A stretch of DNA of 64,000 nucleotides. Source: Nilaparvata lugens (Eukaryota; Arthropoda; Insecta; Hemiptera; Delphacidae). Location: the NCBI RefSeq assembly GCF_014356525.2, contig NC_052510.1:58504773-58568772 (forward strand), written 5' to 3'. Made by a program: the position numbers and the translations under genes. The notes below the pieces were generated by a model. It saw only the letters and a program-made list of their open reading frames with translations, was not told the origin of the DNA and ran no database searches. Shown in pieces: positions 1-10,865 of the stretch. Position 1 is the first letter of the stretch, and every line of letters begins with the position of its first letter.

Positions 1-8
1 AAAATATT

Positions 9-87
9 AGTACCCTTTTTTTCTCACTTGAAAATGGCATAAATGTCTGAAACATGTTGTGATAAAATATTTCAAAAAAAGGGTACT
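9..87. repeat. short inverted repeat, 14-bp arms
   Basis: AGTACCCTTTTTTT near position 9 is the reverse complement of the AAAAAAAGGGTACT block ending near 87, about 50 bp apart. It may be the end of a small foldback element cut by the window edge. Nothing else is recognisable in the first 360 bases. Confidence 0.4.
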
Positions 88-389
88 GAGATTTTTATTT
101 TCTTTATATTTATAACTCACAATAATGTAAATAGGAATGTTCAGAGGATGAAAATCTATGACAATTTCACAGTTACTTGGAACGGAAACAGCTATTCAAG
201 ATTATCAATTTTGATTAGTATTTCGATAATCATCATGCAACTTAGGTATGAAAGTCTACTGATATTCTTGAACGTAATGGAGTTCCCCCACTAGTTGAGT
301 TTGAAACCCATATGAATTCTTCTCAGTTTAGACATTTGATCTCATGGGCTTTTTCATTTAATTGAAAAATTTTATTGTGAATGGAAATC

Positions 390-815
390 TCAATTTATTT
401 ATTTTCATTTATTCATTTATTTATTTATTTATTTATTTATTATTTATTCATTTATTTATTATTTTTTATTTATTCATTTATTTATTTTATTGTTTATTTA
501 TTTATTTATTATTTATTTATTTATTTATCATTTATTTATTTATTTATTCATTATTTATTTATTTATCATTATTTATTTATTTATTTATTCATTATTTATT
601 TATTTATCATTTATTTATTTATTTATTTATTATTATTTATTTATTTTTTATTATTTATTTATTTATTCATTTATTTATTTATTTATTATTTATTTATTTA
701 TTTATTTATCATTTATTTATTTATTTATTATTTATTTATTATTATTTATTATTTATTTATTTATTTATTTATTCATTTATTTATTTATTATTTATTTATT
801 TATTTATTTATTTAG
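390..815. repeat. (TTTA)n microsatellite, about 420 bp
   Basis: Nearly uninterrupted TTTA units with occasional TTCA or TTATCA variants. Three overlapping plus-strand frames stay open across it and encode only Leu/Ile/Phe/Tyr repeats; they are artefacts of the repeat. TTTA tracts often start as the tail of a non-LTR retrotransposon, and several shorter ones in this window sit at such ends. Confidence 0.95.
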
Positions 816-1210
816 GTTATGTCTATCACAATTTCTACACAAATACATCAATCTGAAACTACGAATCAGAAGAAAACAAACAATTTCAAATTAAGATAGA
901 TTGTCAATATTCCGTAATCAATTCCTATTGATGTGTTGGGAGTTTCATACATAAGGGAAATACTGTGATGCTCTATTAAGAGATTGAGAATGGTAGGAAT
1001 ACACAACATTTTTGAATTCAAATAAAGATTATCAGTACAATTGAATATCATTTCACATTAATATTAGTTCAATTCCAATTGATTGATTGAAAATTCAGTA
1101 TCATGTCTCCCTCACAGAATGCAGAATTTTTTTGGTTGGATAAAAGAATCATTAAGAGGTAATGGATATTCTTATGGATTTTTGTTCGTGAATAGTTCAT
1201 TAATTTTGAC
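816..1210. other. no recognisable feature
   Basis: AT-rich sequence between the TTTA tract and the first hairpin element. A 61-codon minus-strand frame here has no recognisable motif and is treated as chance. Confidence 0.5.
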
Positions 1211-1222
1211 AAGGTCTCATCT

Positions 1223-1484
1223 TGAATGAAAAAGACTGAGAAATTGTCAAAAAACCACTGATTTATTGATAATTAGAAAGACCGGTTTCGGTTATTACAC
1301 CATTGTCAATCTCTGATAAACTGAGTTTAGTCTGATAAATTGAGTTCATCAGAGATTGACAATGGTGTAATAACCGAAACCGGTCTTTCTAATTATCAAT
1401 AAATCAGTGGTTTTTTGACAATTTCTCAGTCTTTTTCATTCAAGATGAATAATTACTACAATATCAACTTCTCAACTACACAAA
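1223..1484 (+). mobile_element. hairpin (foldback) element, copy 1
   Basis: Two long arms (about 1,223-1,323 and 1,345-1,442) are near-perfect reverse complements around a loop near 1,330. They contain the motif GACCGGTTTCGG and its complement. Only the right side continues into a tail ending CTCAACTACACAAAAA. The element is flanked by the exact 12-bp direct repeat AAGGTCTCATCT (1,211-1,222 and 1,485-1,496). A one-sided truncation with a 12-bp target duplication suggests insertion by reverse transcription rather than cut-and-paste. Related copies lie at 16,606 and 33,319, and a lone arm at 2,705. Confidence 0.85.
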
Positions 1485-1610
1485 AAGGTCTCATCTCTAT
1501 TCAATGGTTATTCAAATATATCAGCAAGGAAATATATATTGAAGGAAACATACTCAGTAGTATGATAAACAGTTAATTATACTTTTGAGACTGTTTCATA
1601 TCGTAACTGT

Positions 1611-1832
1611 TTGTTATTATGGAGAATGAGTAGTCCTACCATCCAGAGGAGTTTCAGCTTCCCCAATACAATATTATTCTATTTCTGTCTCCGAGTGATA
1701 ACCGTTTCCAGGACTGCGGTCGCATTTGAAGAGCTATCTGTCAAACTTGACAGCGGAACAGTGATCTACAAGCCGATAGCCAGAAACGTGACTGGCAGCT
1801 CTGACTTCTCCCCCATAATTCAGAACAGCTGA
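1611..1832 (+). other. unassigned open frame in GC-richer sequence; possible exon
   Basis: A 73-codon frame starting at TTG, with the first in-frame ATG near 1,626. It lies in sequence GC-richer than its surroundings and not obviously repetitive. A possible splice acceptor (pyrimidine-rich, then TTTCCAG) ends at about 1,711 and would leave a terminal exon to the TGA at 1,830. An adjacent frame is open from about 1,817 to 2,005. I recognise no domain. It could be a decayed exon, untranslated sequence or chance. Confidence 0.2.
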
Positions 1833-2239
1833 GGAGTCCCTAGCCACAAAGTCTGGTCGAGAGGATTCCCGCATCCCTTACATCCGACATCCCACCTGGA
1901 CGTGTATTTACCCACGCCCACGCTGGACCACAGTTACCAATTACATCGTTCACCCAACAAATGAACCACAACAAATAACACGTTCAGGGGTCGATAAAAA
2001 ATTGTAAACCGAGCGTAAAAACACGCAATGATCTGTGAAGCTCGTTTGGTGATTGTACTCATATTGTTCATCCAAATTGTGTAATGATACATAAGCATTG
2101 AGAAGAATATAGTTTCAATCTGTGAGTGCTTGAAGAACTTGGTGTGAACGTGTTTGTGGAAAGTGGGATTTGATTGTTTAGGGTTAGACGTTGGGCGAAC
2201 TGTTTGTATACCACGATTAAGGTTAAGCTTGTTCATGGA

Positions 2240-2700
2240 GACTCATTCAATTTCTAAGAAGAGTAGAATCTTCATGATCTCAAACGTCGACAGTATTTGG
2301 TTTTCATCGGAAATATTCAGCTATTGAACCATTGTACAATATACAATACGATAGAGAAAATATTCAGTTGCTTGGTTGGATTTTGTTTGAGCTTGTTCAT
2401 GAAGATAAATTCAATTTTTCAGAGAGGAGAGACTTTTTGACCTGAAATTTTAACAGGACTCTCTACTTCTACCGGATATAACTATACAGCTATTGATACA
2501 TTTGATATTGTACAATACATTAGAGAAAATGTATAGATAGCTATTTAGATCCAAGTTAATCTTGTTCATGAAGACTGATTCAATTTCTCAGCAGAGTCAA
2601 AACTTCTTGACACAAACTTCAACAGAACTCTGGGTTTTTACCAATGATACCATATATTAGGTTTTCATCTATTGATACCAGATTGTCAACCATGAACTTT
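2240..2700. repeat. degenerate ~130-bp tandem repeat
   Basis: The phrase CTTGTTCATG(G/A)AGA...TTCAATTT recurs near 2,229, 2,392 and 2,564. Each copy is followed by TATTGA(A/T)AC and AATACA(T/A)TAGAGAAAAT stretches. The copies are diverged, indicating an old local duplication. The minus-strand frame at 1,934-2,236 immediately upstream is unrecognised. Confidence 0.5.
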
Positions 2701-2704
2701 TCAC

Positions 2705-2737
2705 TTTTTGTGTAGTTGAGAAGTTGATATTGTGGTA
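2705..2737 (-). mobile_element. solo arm of the hairpin element
   Basis: The 33-base stretch from TTTTTGTGTAG to TATTGTGGT is the reverse complement of the right-hand tail of the hairpin elements at 1,223, 16,606 and 33,319, with no partner arm nearby. Confidence 0.7.
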
Positions 2738-2789
2738 AAAAATAACAATAAAAGTTATCAAGTACCCTCCATCTTCTTTGCCGAGTTTA

Positions 2790-3159
2790 AACTAAAGTGC
2801 GAGATAAATTACTTTTAACATGGCTCTTTCTCAAAGACGGAGAGGTCCGATGCTCTATCCTCCACTAATCACTCCCACTACCTAGCAGCATTCTCCTTCT
2901 TTTGTGTCTGAGTGAGAGAGCTTTGTAATGCGACGCGGCAACACTCCCCTCCATCTATTGCTGGCAATGCTCCAAGTAGGGAACTGGTCAGCAGGTATAT
3001 TGGTTTGTGTATGTTACAGAGATGTTTTCATCACAGGAACATGAAGCAAAATGACACGGCACAGCGCAGGATGTCCGTCTGTGTCTATGCTACAAACTGT
3101 GGAGGGAGAAATGGGTTTCTCCTCTTCATGTTAAAAGTAATTTATCTCGCACTTTAGTT
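2790..3159. mobile_element. TIR element, 33-bp perfect terminal inverted repeats
   Basis: The left arm 2,790-2,822 and right arm 3,127-3,159 are exact reverse complements over 33 bp (outer end AACTAAAGTGCGAG). The 304-bp interior is GC-richer than the surroundings and has no recognisable coding. No clear target duplication is visible. It is probably a short non-autonomous DNA transposon; a recent inversion-duplication is an alternative. Confidence 0.75.
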
Positions 3160-3680
3160 GTGTTGTGATAGAATAAGAGATAATTATAATTATAATAGAT
3201 AATCATTATAGAGATAGCTTCAGAATCTTTCGTGTATTCCGATAATAATAATAATAATTATAATAAACAATCTCCCCAAGCTTTTCTTTTCAACCCTTTT
3301 AACTTATCGCGATCAAAATCGTACCACTCCAACACGCGATTAAATTTGGTTGTGATTACCAAAATATCAAATAATTACTTAAACCCCTACACCTCGTGAC
3401 ATTCCTGACTTGGCAATTCATCCCCTTTTATCCTTTCACATGTCTTGTTGCTAGTTAGAAACACAATCAGGGGAGTACTAATAAGACATCAAGGGTAGGC
3501 CTACAACCAGCAGTGACTTTGTACCGGTGAAACAGTCGTTGAAACAAAATAAATGACTGAAATTTAATCCCGAATTCTCTCTCGGAATGTCTCTCCTTTT
3601 CCACTGGCAGTAGATAGAGGGAGATGTATTACTCGGCAGTCTACCTACCTTATAACAGATTCCTGGGAGTAATGCTCTCT
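3160..3680. other. no recognisable gene; short AAT microsatellite
   Basis: Contains an imperfect AAT/ATT tract at about 3,241-3,266 and otherwise unremarkable AT-rich sequence. No coding or element ends were seen. Confidence 0.5.
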
Positions 3681-3687
3681 GTTCCTT

Positions 3688-4005
3688 TTGGTCTTTCTCT
3701 TACTTTCATACTCACTCTCTTTCTCTCTCCCTTACTATTTCTCTTCCTCTCTCTTCTACTTTTTCTTCCTCTCTCTTCTACTTTTTCTTCCTCTCTCTTA
3801 CTCTTTCTCTTCCTCTCTCTTATACTTTCTCATCCTCTCTCACACTCTTTCTCTCCTTCTCTCTTACTCTTTCTCTTCCTCTCTCTTATGCTTTCTCCTC
3901 CTCACTCTTACTCATTCTCATCCTCTCTCTCATGCTTTCTCTTCCTCTCTCTTATGCTTTCTCTTCCTCACTCTTACTCTTTCTCTTCCTCTCTCTTATT
4001 CTAAT
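3688..4005 (+). repeat. pyrimidine-rich minisatellite (CTCTTTCTCTTCCTCTCTCTTA)n
   Basis: About fifteen ~22-bp units of C/T with a TTA or TCA break each. Two overlapping open frames here encode Leu/Ser/Phe repeats only and are not genes. The same unit recurs in blocks to about 7,160, separated by LINE/SINE 3'-end copies. Confidence 0.9.
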
Positions 4006-4127
4006 ATCATCCATCTCATTCATTAATCCCATAATTCTAGATTCAAATCATATATTCACATGTTATAATATTCCCACAGCTATAATATTTATAACAGCTG
4101 TATTCCATCTCAGCCCGGTCATGTATT

Positions 4128-4388
4128 TATGGGAAGGATATTACTGTTTATCCTTCTTAGAGAATCGACAATTATTTGCTGAAACACCGCCGATTTATGT
4201 AGTTACATTACAATTTTATATTATCGTTATTCTAATTGCATTTAATCTTTATTCTCATTGATCAATTTTGTATACTTTGTAAAACTCGTTGAATAATTAA
4301 TTAGCATTACCGAAATTCGATGTAAATTAGTGTATAAGCCAGTAATTATTGTAACATACAGAAATAAAGAAATCTTATCTAATCTAAT
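4128..4388 (+). mobile_element. LINE/SINE 3' end, diverged copy with TCTAATC tail
   Basis: Diverged version of the repeat seen at 4,601 and later: GTGGGAAGGATAT-like start, CCGCCGATTTATGTAG core, AGTGTATAAGCCAG, AATAAAG, then a short ATCTAATCT tail. The AATAAA plus simple tail is typical of a non-LTR retrotransposon 3' end. No coding remains. Confidence 0.65.
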
Positions 4389-4600
4389 TCTTTCTCTTCT
4401 TATCTCTTACTCTTTCTCTTCTTCTCTCTTACTATTTCTCTTCCTCTCTCTTACTCTTTTTCATCTTCTCTCTGACTCTTTCTCTTCCTCTCTCTTACCC
4501 TTTCTCTTCTCTCTTTTATTCTTTCTCTTCCTCTCTCTGACTCTTTCTCTTCCTCTTTCTTATACTTTCTCTTCCTCTCTCTTATTCTTTCTCTTCTTTT

Positions 4601-4881
4601 GGTAGAGAGTTAGTGGGAAGGATATTTTTAATATTCTTTCCGAAGAATGGACATTGATATGCCCAAAGCTCCGCCAATTTATGTAGATGCATAACAATAT
4701 TATCTTTAGTTATTACAAATTGCTTTTTTCGTATCATACAGTTCAATAATTATTTTCTTAGTCTATATTATGTAAATTCATCTTTGATTTTGCTGCATTG
4801 TAAGCTATTGTATATAAGTGTATAAGCCAGTATATATTGTAATCTACATAAATAAAGTACTCAATCAATCAATCAATCAAT
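4601..4881 (+). mobile_element. LINE/SINE 3' end with (AATC)n tail
   Basis: Runs from GGTAGAGAGTTAGTGGGAAG through GCTCCGCCAATTTATGTAG and AAGTGTATAAGCCAG to AATAAAGTACTCAATCAATC. Copies occur at 5,256, 6,010, 6,588 and 31,079. The polyadenylation-like signal followed by a 4-bp repeat tail is the expected 3' terminus of a 5'-truncated non-LTR element. The parent family is unknown. Confidence 0.75.
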
Positions 4882-5255
4882 TCTTTCTCTTCCTATCTCT
4901 TATTATTACTCTTCTTCTCTCTTACTATTTCTCTTCCTTTTTCACTCCCTCTCTCTTACTCTTTATCTTCCTCTCTCTTATACTTTCTCTTCCTCACTCG
5001 TATTCTTCCGATGTAAATTAGTGTATTTGTGTATAAGCCAGAAATTATTGTAACATACATAAATAAAGAAATCTAATCAAATCTAATTCTTTCTCTTCCT
5101 ATCTCTTTTTATTTCTCTTCTTCTCTCCTACTATTCCTCTTCCTCTCTCTTACCCTTTCTCTTCTCTCTTTTATTCTTTCTCTTCCTCTCTCTGACTCTT
5201 TCTCTTCCTCTTTCTTATACTTTCTCTCCCTCTCTCTTACTCTTTCTCTTCTTTT

Positions 5256-5535
5256 GGTAGAGAGTTAGTGGGAAGGATATTTTTAATATTCTTTCCGAAG
5301 AATGGACATTGATATGCCCAAAGCTCCGCCAATTTATGTAGATGCATAACAATATTATCTTTAGTTATTACAAATTGCTTTTTTCGTATCATACAGTTCA
5401 ATAATTATTTTCTTAGTCTATATTATGTAAATTCATCTTTGATTTTGCTGCATTGTAAGCTATTGTATATAAGTGTATAAGCCAGTATATATTGTAATCT
5501 ACATAAATAAAGTACTCAATCAATCAATCAATCAA
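5256..5535 (+). mobile_element. LINE/SINE 3' end with (AATC)n tail, tandem-duplicate copy
   Basis: Essentially identical to 4,601-4,881 because it lies in the second unit of the 655-bp duplication. Confidence 0.75.
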
Positions 5536-6009
5536 TTCTTTCTCTTCCTATCTCTTATTATTACTCTTCTTCTCTCTTACTATTTCTCTTCCTTTTTCAC
5601 TCCCTCTCTCTTACTCTTTATCTTCCTCTCTCTTATACTTTCTCTTCCTCACTCGTATTCTTCCGATGTAAATTAGTGTATTTGTGTATAAGCCAGAAAT
5701 TATTGTAACATACATAAATAAAGAAATCTAATCAAATCTAATTCTTTCTCTTCCTATCTCTTTTTATTTCTCTTCTTCTCTCCTACTATTCCTCTTCCTC
5801 TCTCTTACTCTTCCTCGTCCTCTCTCTAACTCTTTCTCTTCTTCTCTCTTACTATTTCTCATCCTCTCTCTCATTCTTTCTCTTCCTATCTCTTATTCTT
5901 TCTCTTCCTCTCGCTTATACTTTCTCTTCCTCTCTCTTACTCTTTCTCTTCCTCTCTCTTACTCTTTCTTATACTTTCTCTCCCTCTCTCTTACTCTTTC
6001 TCTTCTTTT

Positions 6010-6296
6010 GGTAGAGAGTTAGTGGGAAGGATATTTTGAATATTCTTTCCGAAGAATGGACATTGATATGCCCAAAGCTCCGCCAATTTATGTAGATGCA
6101 TAACAATATAATTATCTATAGTTATTAAATCACGAATTGCTTTTTCATATCATATACAGTTCAATAATTATTTTCTTAGTCTATATTATGTGAATTCATC
6201 TATAATCTTGCTGCCTTGTAAGCTATTGTATATAAGTGTATAAGTCAGTATATCGTTATCTACATAAATAAAGTACTCAATCAATTAATCAATCAA
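6010..6296 (+). mobile_element. LINE/SINE 3' end with (AATC)n tail
   Basis: Same family as 4,601, about 90 percent identical by eye, with a few extra bases near 6,108-6,135. It lies between CT-rich blocks that make up the rest of 5,810-7,160. Confidence 0.75.
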
Positions 6297-6587
6297 TCTT
6301 CTTCTCTCTTACTCTTTCTCTTCCTCTCTCTTACCCTTTCTCTTTCTCTCTCTTACTATTTCTCTACCTCTCTCTTATACTTTCTCCTCCTCTCTCTTAC
6401 TATTTCTCTTCCTCTTATTCTTTCTCTTCCTGTCTCTTATACTTTTTCTTCCTCTCTCTTACTCATTCTCTTCTTCTCTCTTACTCTTTCTCTTCCTCCC
6501 TCTTGCTCTTCCTTTTCCTCTCTCTTACTCTTTCTCTTCCTCTCACTCACTCTTTCTCTTCCTCTCTCTTACTCTTTCTCTTCTTTT

Positions 6588-6882
6588 GGTAGAGAGCTAG
6601 TGGGGAACATATTTTGAATATTGTTTCCGAAGAATGGACATTGATATGTCCAAAGCTTTGCCAATTTATGTAGATGCAAAACAATATAATAATTATCTAT
6701 AGTTATTAAATTACAAATTGCTTTTTCATATCATATACAGTTCAATAATTATTTTCTTTGTCTATATTTATGTAAATTCATCTATAATCTTGCTGCATTG
6801 TAAGCTATTGTATATAAGTGTATAAGTCAGTATTATATCGTTATCTACATAAATAAAGTACTCAATTAATCAATCAATCAAT
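6588..6882 (+). mobile_element. LINE/SINE 3' end with (AATC)n tail
   Basis: Same family again, slightly more diverged (GAGAGCTAGTGGGG start). It is followed by more CT-rich minisatellite to about 7,160. Confidence 0.75.
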
Positions 6883-7190
6883 CTTATACTTCCTCTTCCT
6901 TTTTCCTACTCTTTCTCTTCCTCTCTCTTATTCTTACCCTTCCTCTCTCTGACTCTTTCTTTTCCTCTCTCTTACTATTTCTCTCCCTCACTCCTTCTCT
7001 TCCTCTTTCTCTTCACCTCTCTCACTCTTTCTCTTCCTCACTATTACTCTTTCTCTTCCTCTCTCTTCCTCTCTCTGACTCCTTCACTCCCTCTCTTTCA
7101 TTCTTTCCCTTTCTATCTCTTACATTTTCTCTGTTACTCTTGTTCTCTCCCTCACTTCTACTCTCTCTCTTTCTTCGTCACGTGTCTCCC
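6883..7190 (+). repeat. pyrimidine-rich minisatellite, last block
   Basis: Continuation of the CTCTTTCTCTTCC repeat, becoming irregular toward 7,190. No coding. Confidence 0.8.
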
Positions 7191-7488
7191 TCTTTCTTGT
7201 GCTGTTCGTGACAAATTAATTACGAATGCCCAAAAACGAGGCTCGCCACATTCTCCCCTACTCGGCAACACACACTGCAAAGTGTACCTGCCATTTGATT
7301 TAGTTGCAGCCTGGTTCCATCAACTGGGGATTTCTTACAGCTCTCAGTCAAACCGCGATCAATGATGCGGCGGTGTCTGCTAATGGAAGCCTACTTCTGA
7401 TGTCTTTTGGAGGAACAAATATCGTGAATAAATCAGTTGTTCAATTTGTTTCAAGACAACGTTGGTTACTGGAAGATTGGAACTGTTA

Positions 7489-7653
7489 AGGTGCGTACAG
7501 ATATACGCGCCGCGAACATGAGCAATTCACTTTTAATCAGCTGACCATAACTGTATTTTTACAGAAACGGTAAGATACAGATATAAAAAGCTTGGCATCA
7601 GCTGATGAAAAGTGAATTGCTCATGTTAGCGGCGCGTATATCTGTACGCACCT
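7489..7653. mobile_element. 165-bp MITE, Harbinger-like, TTA target duplication
   Basis: The terminal inverted repeats start AGGTGCGTACAGATATACGC and extend about 55 bp per side (to ATCAGCTGA). Exact TTA flanks occur at 7,486-7,488 and 7,654-7,656. A 3-bp TWA duplication fits the PIF/Harbinger group; that assignment is inference. A second copy of identical length lies at 58,593, and diverged relatives at 19,095 and 63,703. No transposase. Confidence 0.85.
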
Positions 7654-7802
7654 TTACATGTTATAAGGGTGAAAATCATTGTACTTGATTGAATTCGGTT
7701 CTCTATGTTATTCCTCATAAATACAAAATAACAAACATTTTTATTGAATTGAAACATTGTCATATTCAATAACTCAAACTTTTAATCTATATTATAATGA
7801 AT

Positions 7803-7822
7803 ATCGGGGACCGAGCTTCAAA
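7803..7822 (-). mobile_element. fragment of ATATCGGGG Helitron-like end
   Basis: ATATCGGGGACCGAGCTTC matches the end motif also seen at 24,406-24,435 (reverse) and 35,983-36,008. It is cut after GCTTC by the adjoining minus-oriented LINE/SINE end. Confidence 0.55.
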
Positions 7823-8060
7823 TTCAAATGATTTATTTGCAATTTCATTCGTTTACAATATTATTTACAACATGTAAAGAATTCCTGCATTGTCACAATT
7901 CTACATAATATTCAATTATATAAATCACAAATTTATAAAATACATAATAAGGCACTAGAGAAATTTAGTAACTATTATAAGGCTACAAATTTTTGATTTG
8001 AATCCAATCAAGCCTTGTGTCTAGATAGGTTGCAGTTGGATCCAAGGGAGGAAAGCGGTA
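7823..8060 (-). mobile_element. LINE/SINE 3' end, minus orientation
   Basis: AAATTCAAATGATTTATTTG followed by AT-rich low-complexity sequence, the usual look of reversed non-LTR 3' ends in this window. The length is uncertain. Confidence 0.4.
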
Positions 8061-8560
8061 CAAAAATTAAAATAATCAGTCTTTCATCTAAAAACTCGCA
8101 TACCGAGTAATAAGCTCTATTTGTCAAATACTGTAAGATATAATTCTTCTTGAATTGAAATTTGGAATTGAAAACTTTGGTTTCGCTTGGAAGTTTGTTG
8201 ATGAATTTTACTGCTCTATAAATAGTGCTCCTTTTTCAAATATTTAGTTGTCCTATGCATTGGGTAATATAATAAGTTATGTGCTCTTGTTTATCTTGCT
8301 GTTTCATTCCCTTTGTTCAGTATATTGAGGTTTGTGAATGCTAACATGAGTATTGAGTAAATATAAGCTGAGGAAACGGTGGGAATTTTTTTATTCTTGA
8401 AGATGTCTCTACATGGGTGTCTCCATCACAAATTAAAAATTCGCCGAATAATATTTTTTTGGGCTTTAAATATTTTATCTAATTGAGACTTGCTTTGCTC
8501 TGAGCTTTGCTCTGGAGTGTAGAAGCATAGAAAATTTGTAACGAAAGATTAAATCCTTAG
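8061..8560. other. no recognisable feature
   Basis: AT-rich sequence without long open frames, inverted-repeat ends or simple repeats that I can support. Confidence 0.5.
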
Positions 8561-8564
8561 TTTA

Positions 8565-8700
8565 TATTTATTTATTCATTTTCTCATTCAATTACAATTA
8601 TTTTTACAGTTATATGAGGAGGCACAACAGGCTTATGCCCAAAACTCTCCCTTTTCAAATTTATACTACAGTCCAAATCAGAATCTAGGATAAGCTACCA
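8565..8700 (-). mobile_element. LINE/SINE 3' end, (TTTA) tail, minus orientation
   Basis: TTTATTTATTCATTTTCTC, then AGGCACAACAGGCTTATGCC and AAAACTCTCCC. This reversed signature (TTTA tail, 'caacaggcttatgcccaaaact') recurs at 31,680 (+), 43,720 (-), 46,840 (-) and 48,790 (+). Confidence 0.6.
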
Positions 8701-8944
8701 TCACTCATCAAAATAACAATTCATTCACACTTCAAAAAACAAACACATCATCAATTACAAATTGTTATATACTATGAATTCGATTTAGAATGATATACTA
8801 AGTATGCTACAATAGTTGTTAGTATACTATGTACTATTCTACAATAACAGCATCTAGCTACTATTTTGGACTTTTTGTAGTAAACATGTTTTCTAAAGAA
8901 AGAGAAATAAACGGAAATAAGTTTTGCTGAATTTTTCTTCTCGT

Positions 8945-9193
8945 GAGATCAGCTGGATGATCCCACACATGCACTCGTTCACTCTCTTCCATTAGGGTAT
9001 CGACAGACGATAAAATTTCCATCTGTATTTCCAAGGACGTATATAATAATGTCCTTCAGAGAGTCCTTTAATGTCCTTTTAATGTCCTTCAGGCTAATTG
9101 GCCTATTTTAAATTCTTCAAGATTTCAGTAGGTCAAGTTTTCAGTTCATCAAGTTCTTAATTGGACCCTTGTGGAGCACGGGTTACCTGCTAG
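8945..9193 (+). mobile_element. Helitron-like end, hairpin plus CTAG
   Basis: The right end is a hairpin (ACCCTTGT...GCACGGGT) followed by TACCTG and CTAG at 9,190-9,193. This hairpin-spacer-CTRR order is the hallmark of Helitron 3' ends. The interior shares 'ccttttaatgtccttcag' wording with the repeat at 36,400-36,560. It matches, reversed, the end at 40,115. Family assignment is inference; no helicase is present. Confidence 0.55.
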
Positions 9194-10345
9194 ATATTCA
9201 TTGATCATTCATCTAAAAACACCGAAGATTTTGTAGTTGGAGAGGAGATATATATATGCAGAATATTCATAACAAAGAATGGGAAAAAGGAAGAATAATT
9301 GAGAAATTACCACAACCACGTTCATTCCTAGTTAGAAACAATAATGGCGGTGTTCTGCGAAGAAACACAATATTCATATACGAAAAATAAAAAGGGGAAT
9401 ATAGGATAATATATTATGACTAATAAGAAGTCTTAAAGAGGGAGATGTTACAGATGATATTTATTATTATCATATGATTTCAATACATTAGTTACCACAA
9501 CGAATAACAGTTTAGTCTTGAATGTATTAGAATAAAGATGGTTGGTTGATATGAAGAGTATTATTTATTCAATATCTAACAACTACAGGGGATGATCAAA
9601 GAACAAATTTCATCAATGTAGATTGGATTGGTTTGACGTTCAATTGTACACTGATGTTGCAAACAAAAATTGATTAGGCTACGTTGTTCAGTGATTCATC
9701 ATTTTGATTCAGCAAGAATGTAGAAGACCATGTTCAAATGAAAGCCACATCCGTGCAAAAATACATACTGAGAACAAGACAAATATTTGCAGCTCATTTG
9801 TAATCTCACCAGGAACATTTTTCGCAATATCCTGCTTTGCTTCCCGAACTAAGTTGCAAGATGAATTTGCTAGGAAAACGCGAATAGTATAACACAGTCT
9901 ATTACTCAATTGGTAGGGGGTCTCTTCTCAGTATGCGGAGCTCGATTACTGTTGACTTATCCACTGAATTTCAGTACTGGAATAGGAAGAATAATCGTGT
10001 TTAGATTCTGAGATGGAATTCCTGAGACATTGGCTAATCTTATTAATTAGATTGGATTTTTCGAAAGGCTCCCCTGTGTGCAGCGGTTGGATGTAGAAGA
10101 TGTGTTCATCGTTTTAAAATTATGGGTGAATATGAAATAATTGTTAATGATTTCAAACGAGAGAGATAACTCATGATGAGTATAGGCTATCTCTATTGGG
10201 GTCTGTCATCACTTAAAACTTCATCAAAACGGCAGAGTTATTGATATTGCAATTATAGTTTACTCTTTTCTTATGCAATTGGAGGCAAAATACGAAACGA
10301 CAATTTGGTTATATATATAGAGGATTCTTGAACAAAATGACCACG
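9194..10345. other. no recognisable gene
   Basis: Unique-looking AT-rich sequence. Opposed 62- and 66-codon frames at 9,704-9,909 have no recognisable motif and overlap, so I do not call them. Confidence 0.5.
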
Positions 10346-10351
10346 AATCGA

Positions 10352-10728
10352 AGTTGAGTCTAAAATAGAGTCTTAGAGAAGAGTAGAGTCTTAAATAGTA
10401 GAGTCTTAAGAGTAGAGTCTCAAGAGTAGAGTTTTAAGAGTAGAGTCTTAAGAGTAGAGTCTCAAGAGTAGAGTTTTAAGAGTAGAGTCTTAAGAGTGGA
10501 GTCTCAAGAGTAGAGTCTTAAGAGTGGAGTCTCAAGAGTAGAGTCTTAAGAGTGGAGTCTCAAGAGTAGAGTCTTAAGAGTAGAGTCTTTAGAGTAGAGT
10601 CTTAAGAGTGGAGTCTCAAGAGTAGAGTCTTAAGAGTAGAGTCTTAAGAGTGGAGTCTCAAGAGTAGAGTCTTAAGAGTAGATTCCTAAGAGTAGTCTTA
10701 GATAAGACTTTGAGTTGAGTCTTCTATT
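10352..10728 (+). repeat. 14-bp minisatellite (AGAGTAGAGTCTTA)n
   Basis: About 25 units of GAGTCTTAAGAGTA with alternating TCTTA and TCTCA versions, giving a partial 28-bp higher-order period. It ends in a palindrome (CTTCTATTC-ttcta-GAATAGAAG, 10,722-10,744). The unit itself contains the palindrome CTTAAG. Confidence 0.9.
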
Positions 10729-10865
10729 CTTCTAGAATAGAAGAATTTTTGATCAGCATTATAGACATAGGTCACATTAGGCTATACATTTCTGTTGTAC
10801 AATAATAACAGTACAATTCTTGAACAAAATCAAAACGAAACGAAGTCGAGAGTTGAGTCAGCTAT

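Larger units (their letters stand above)
4481..5807 (+). repeat. 655-bp direct tandem duplication
   Basis: Positions x and x+655 match from about 4,481 to 5,152 with very few differences. Each unit holds a pyrimidine tract, a LINE/SINE 3' end (4,601-4,880 and 5,256-5,535) with an (AATC)n tail, more CT repeat and a second tail fragment. The duplicated 67-codon frames at 4,818 and 5,473 are repeat artefacts. The near identity implies a recent duplication, probably by unequal exchange between the CT arrays. Confidence 0.9.

Noticed and set aside
362..894. Three overlapping plus-strand frames of 134-164 codons
   Set aside because: They translate a TTTA microsatellite; only Leu/Ile/Phe/Tyr runs.
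3624..5676. Several Leu/Ser/Phe-rich frames, two of them identical
   Set aside because: Frames in a CT minisatellite and its 655-bp duplication; not genes.
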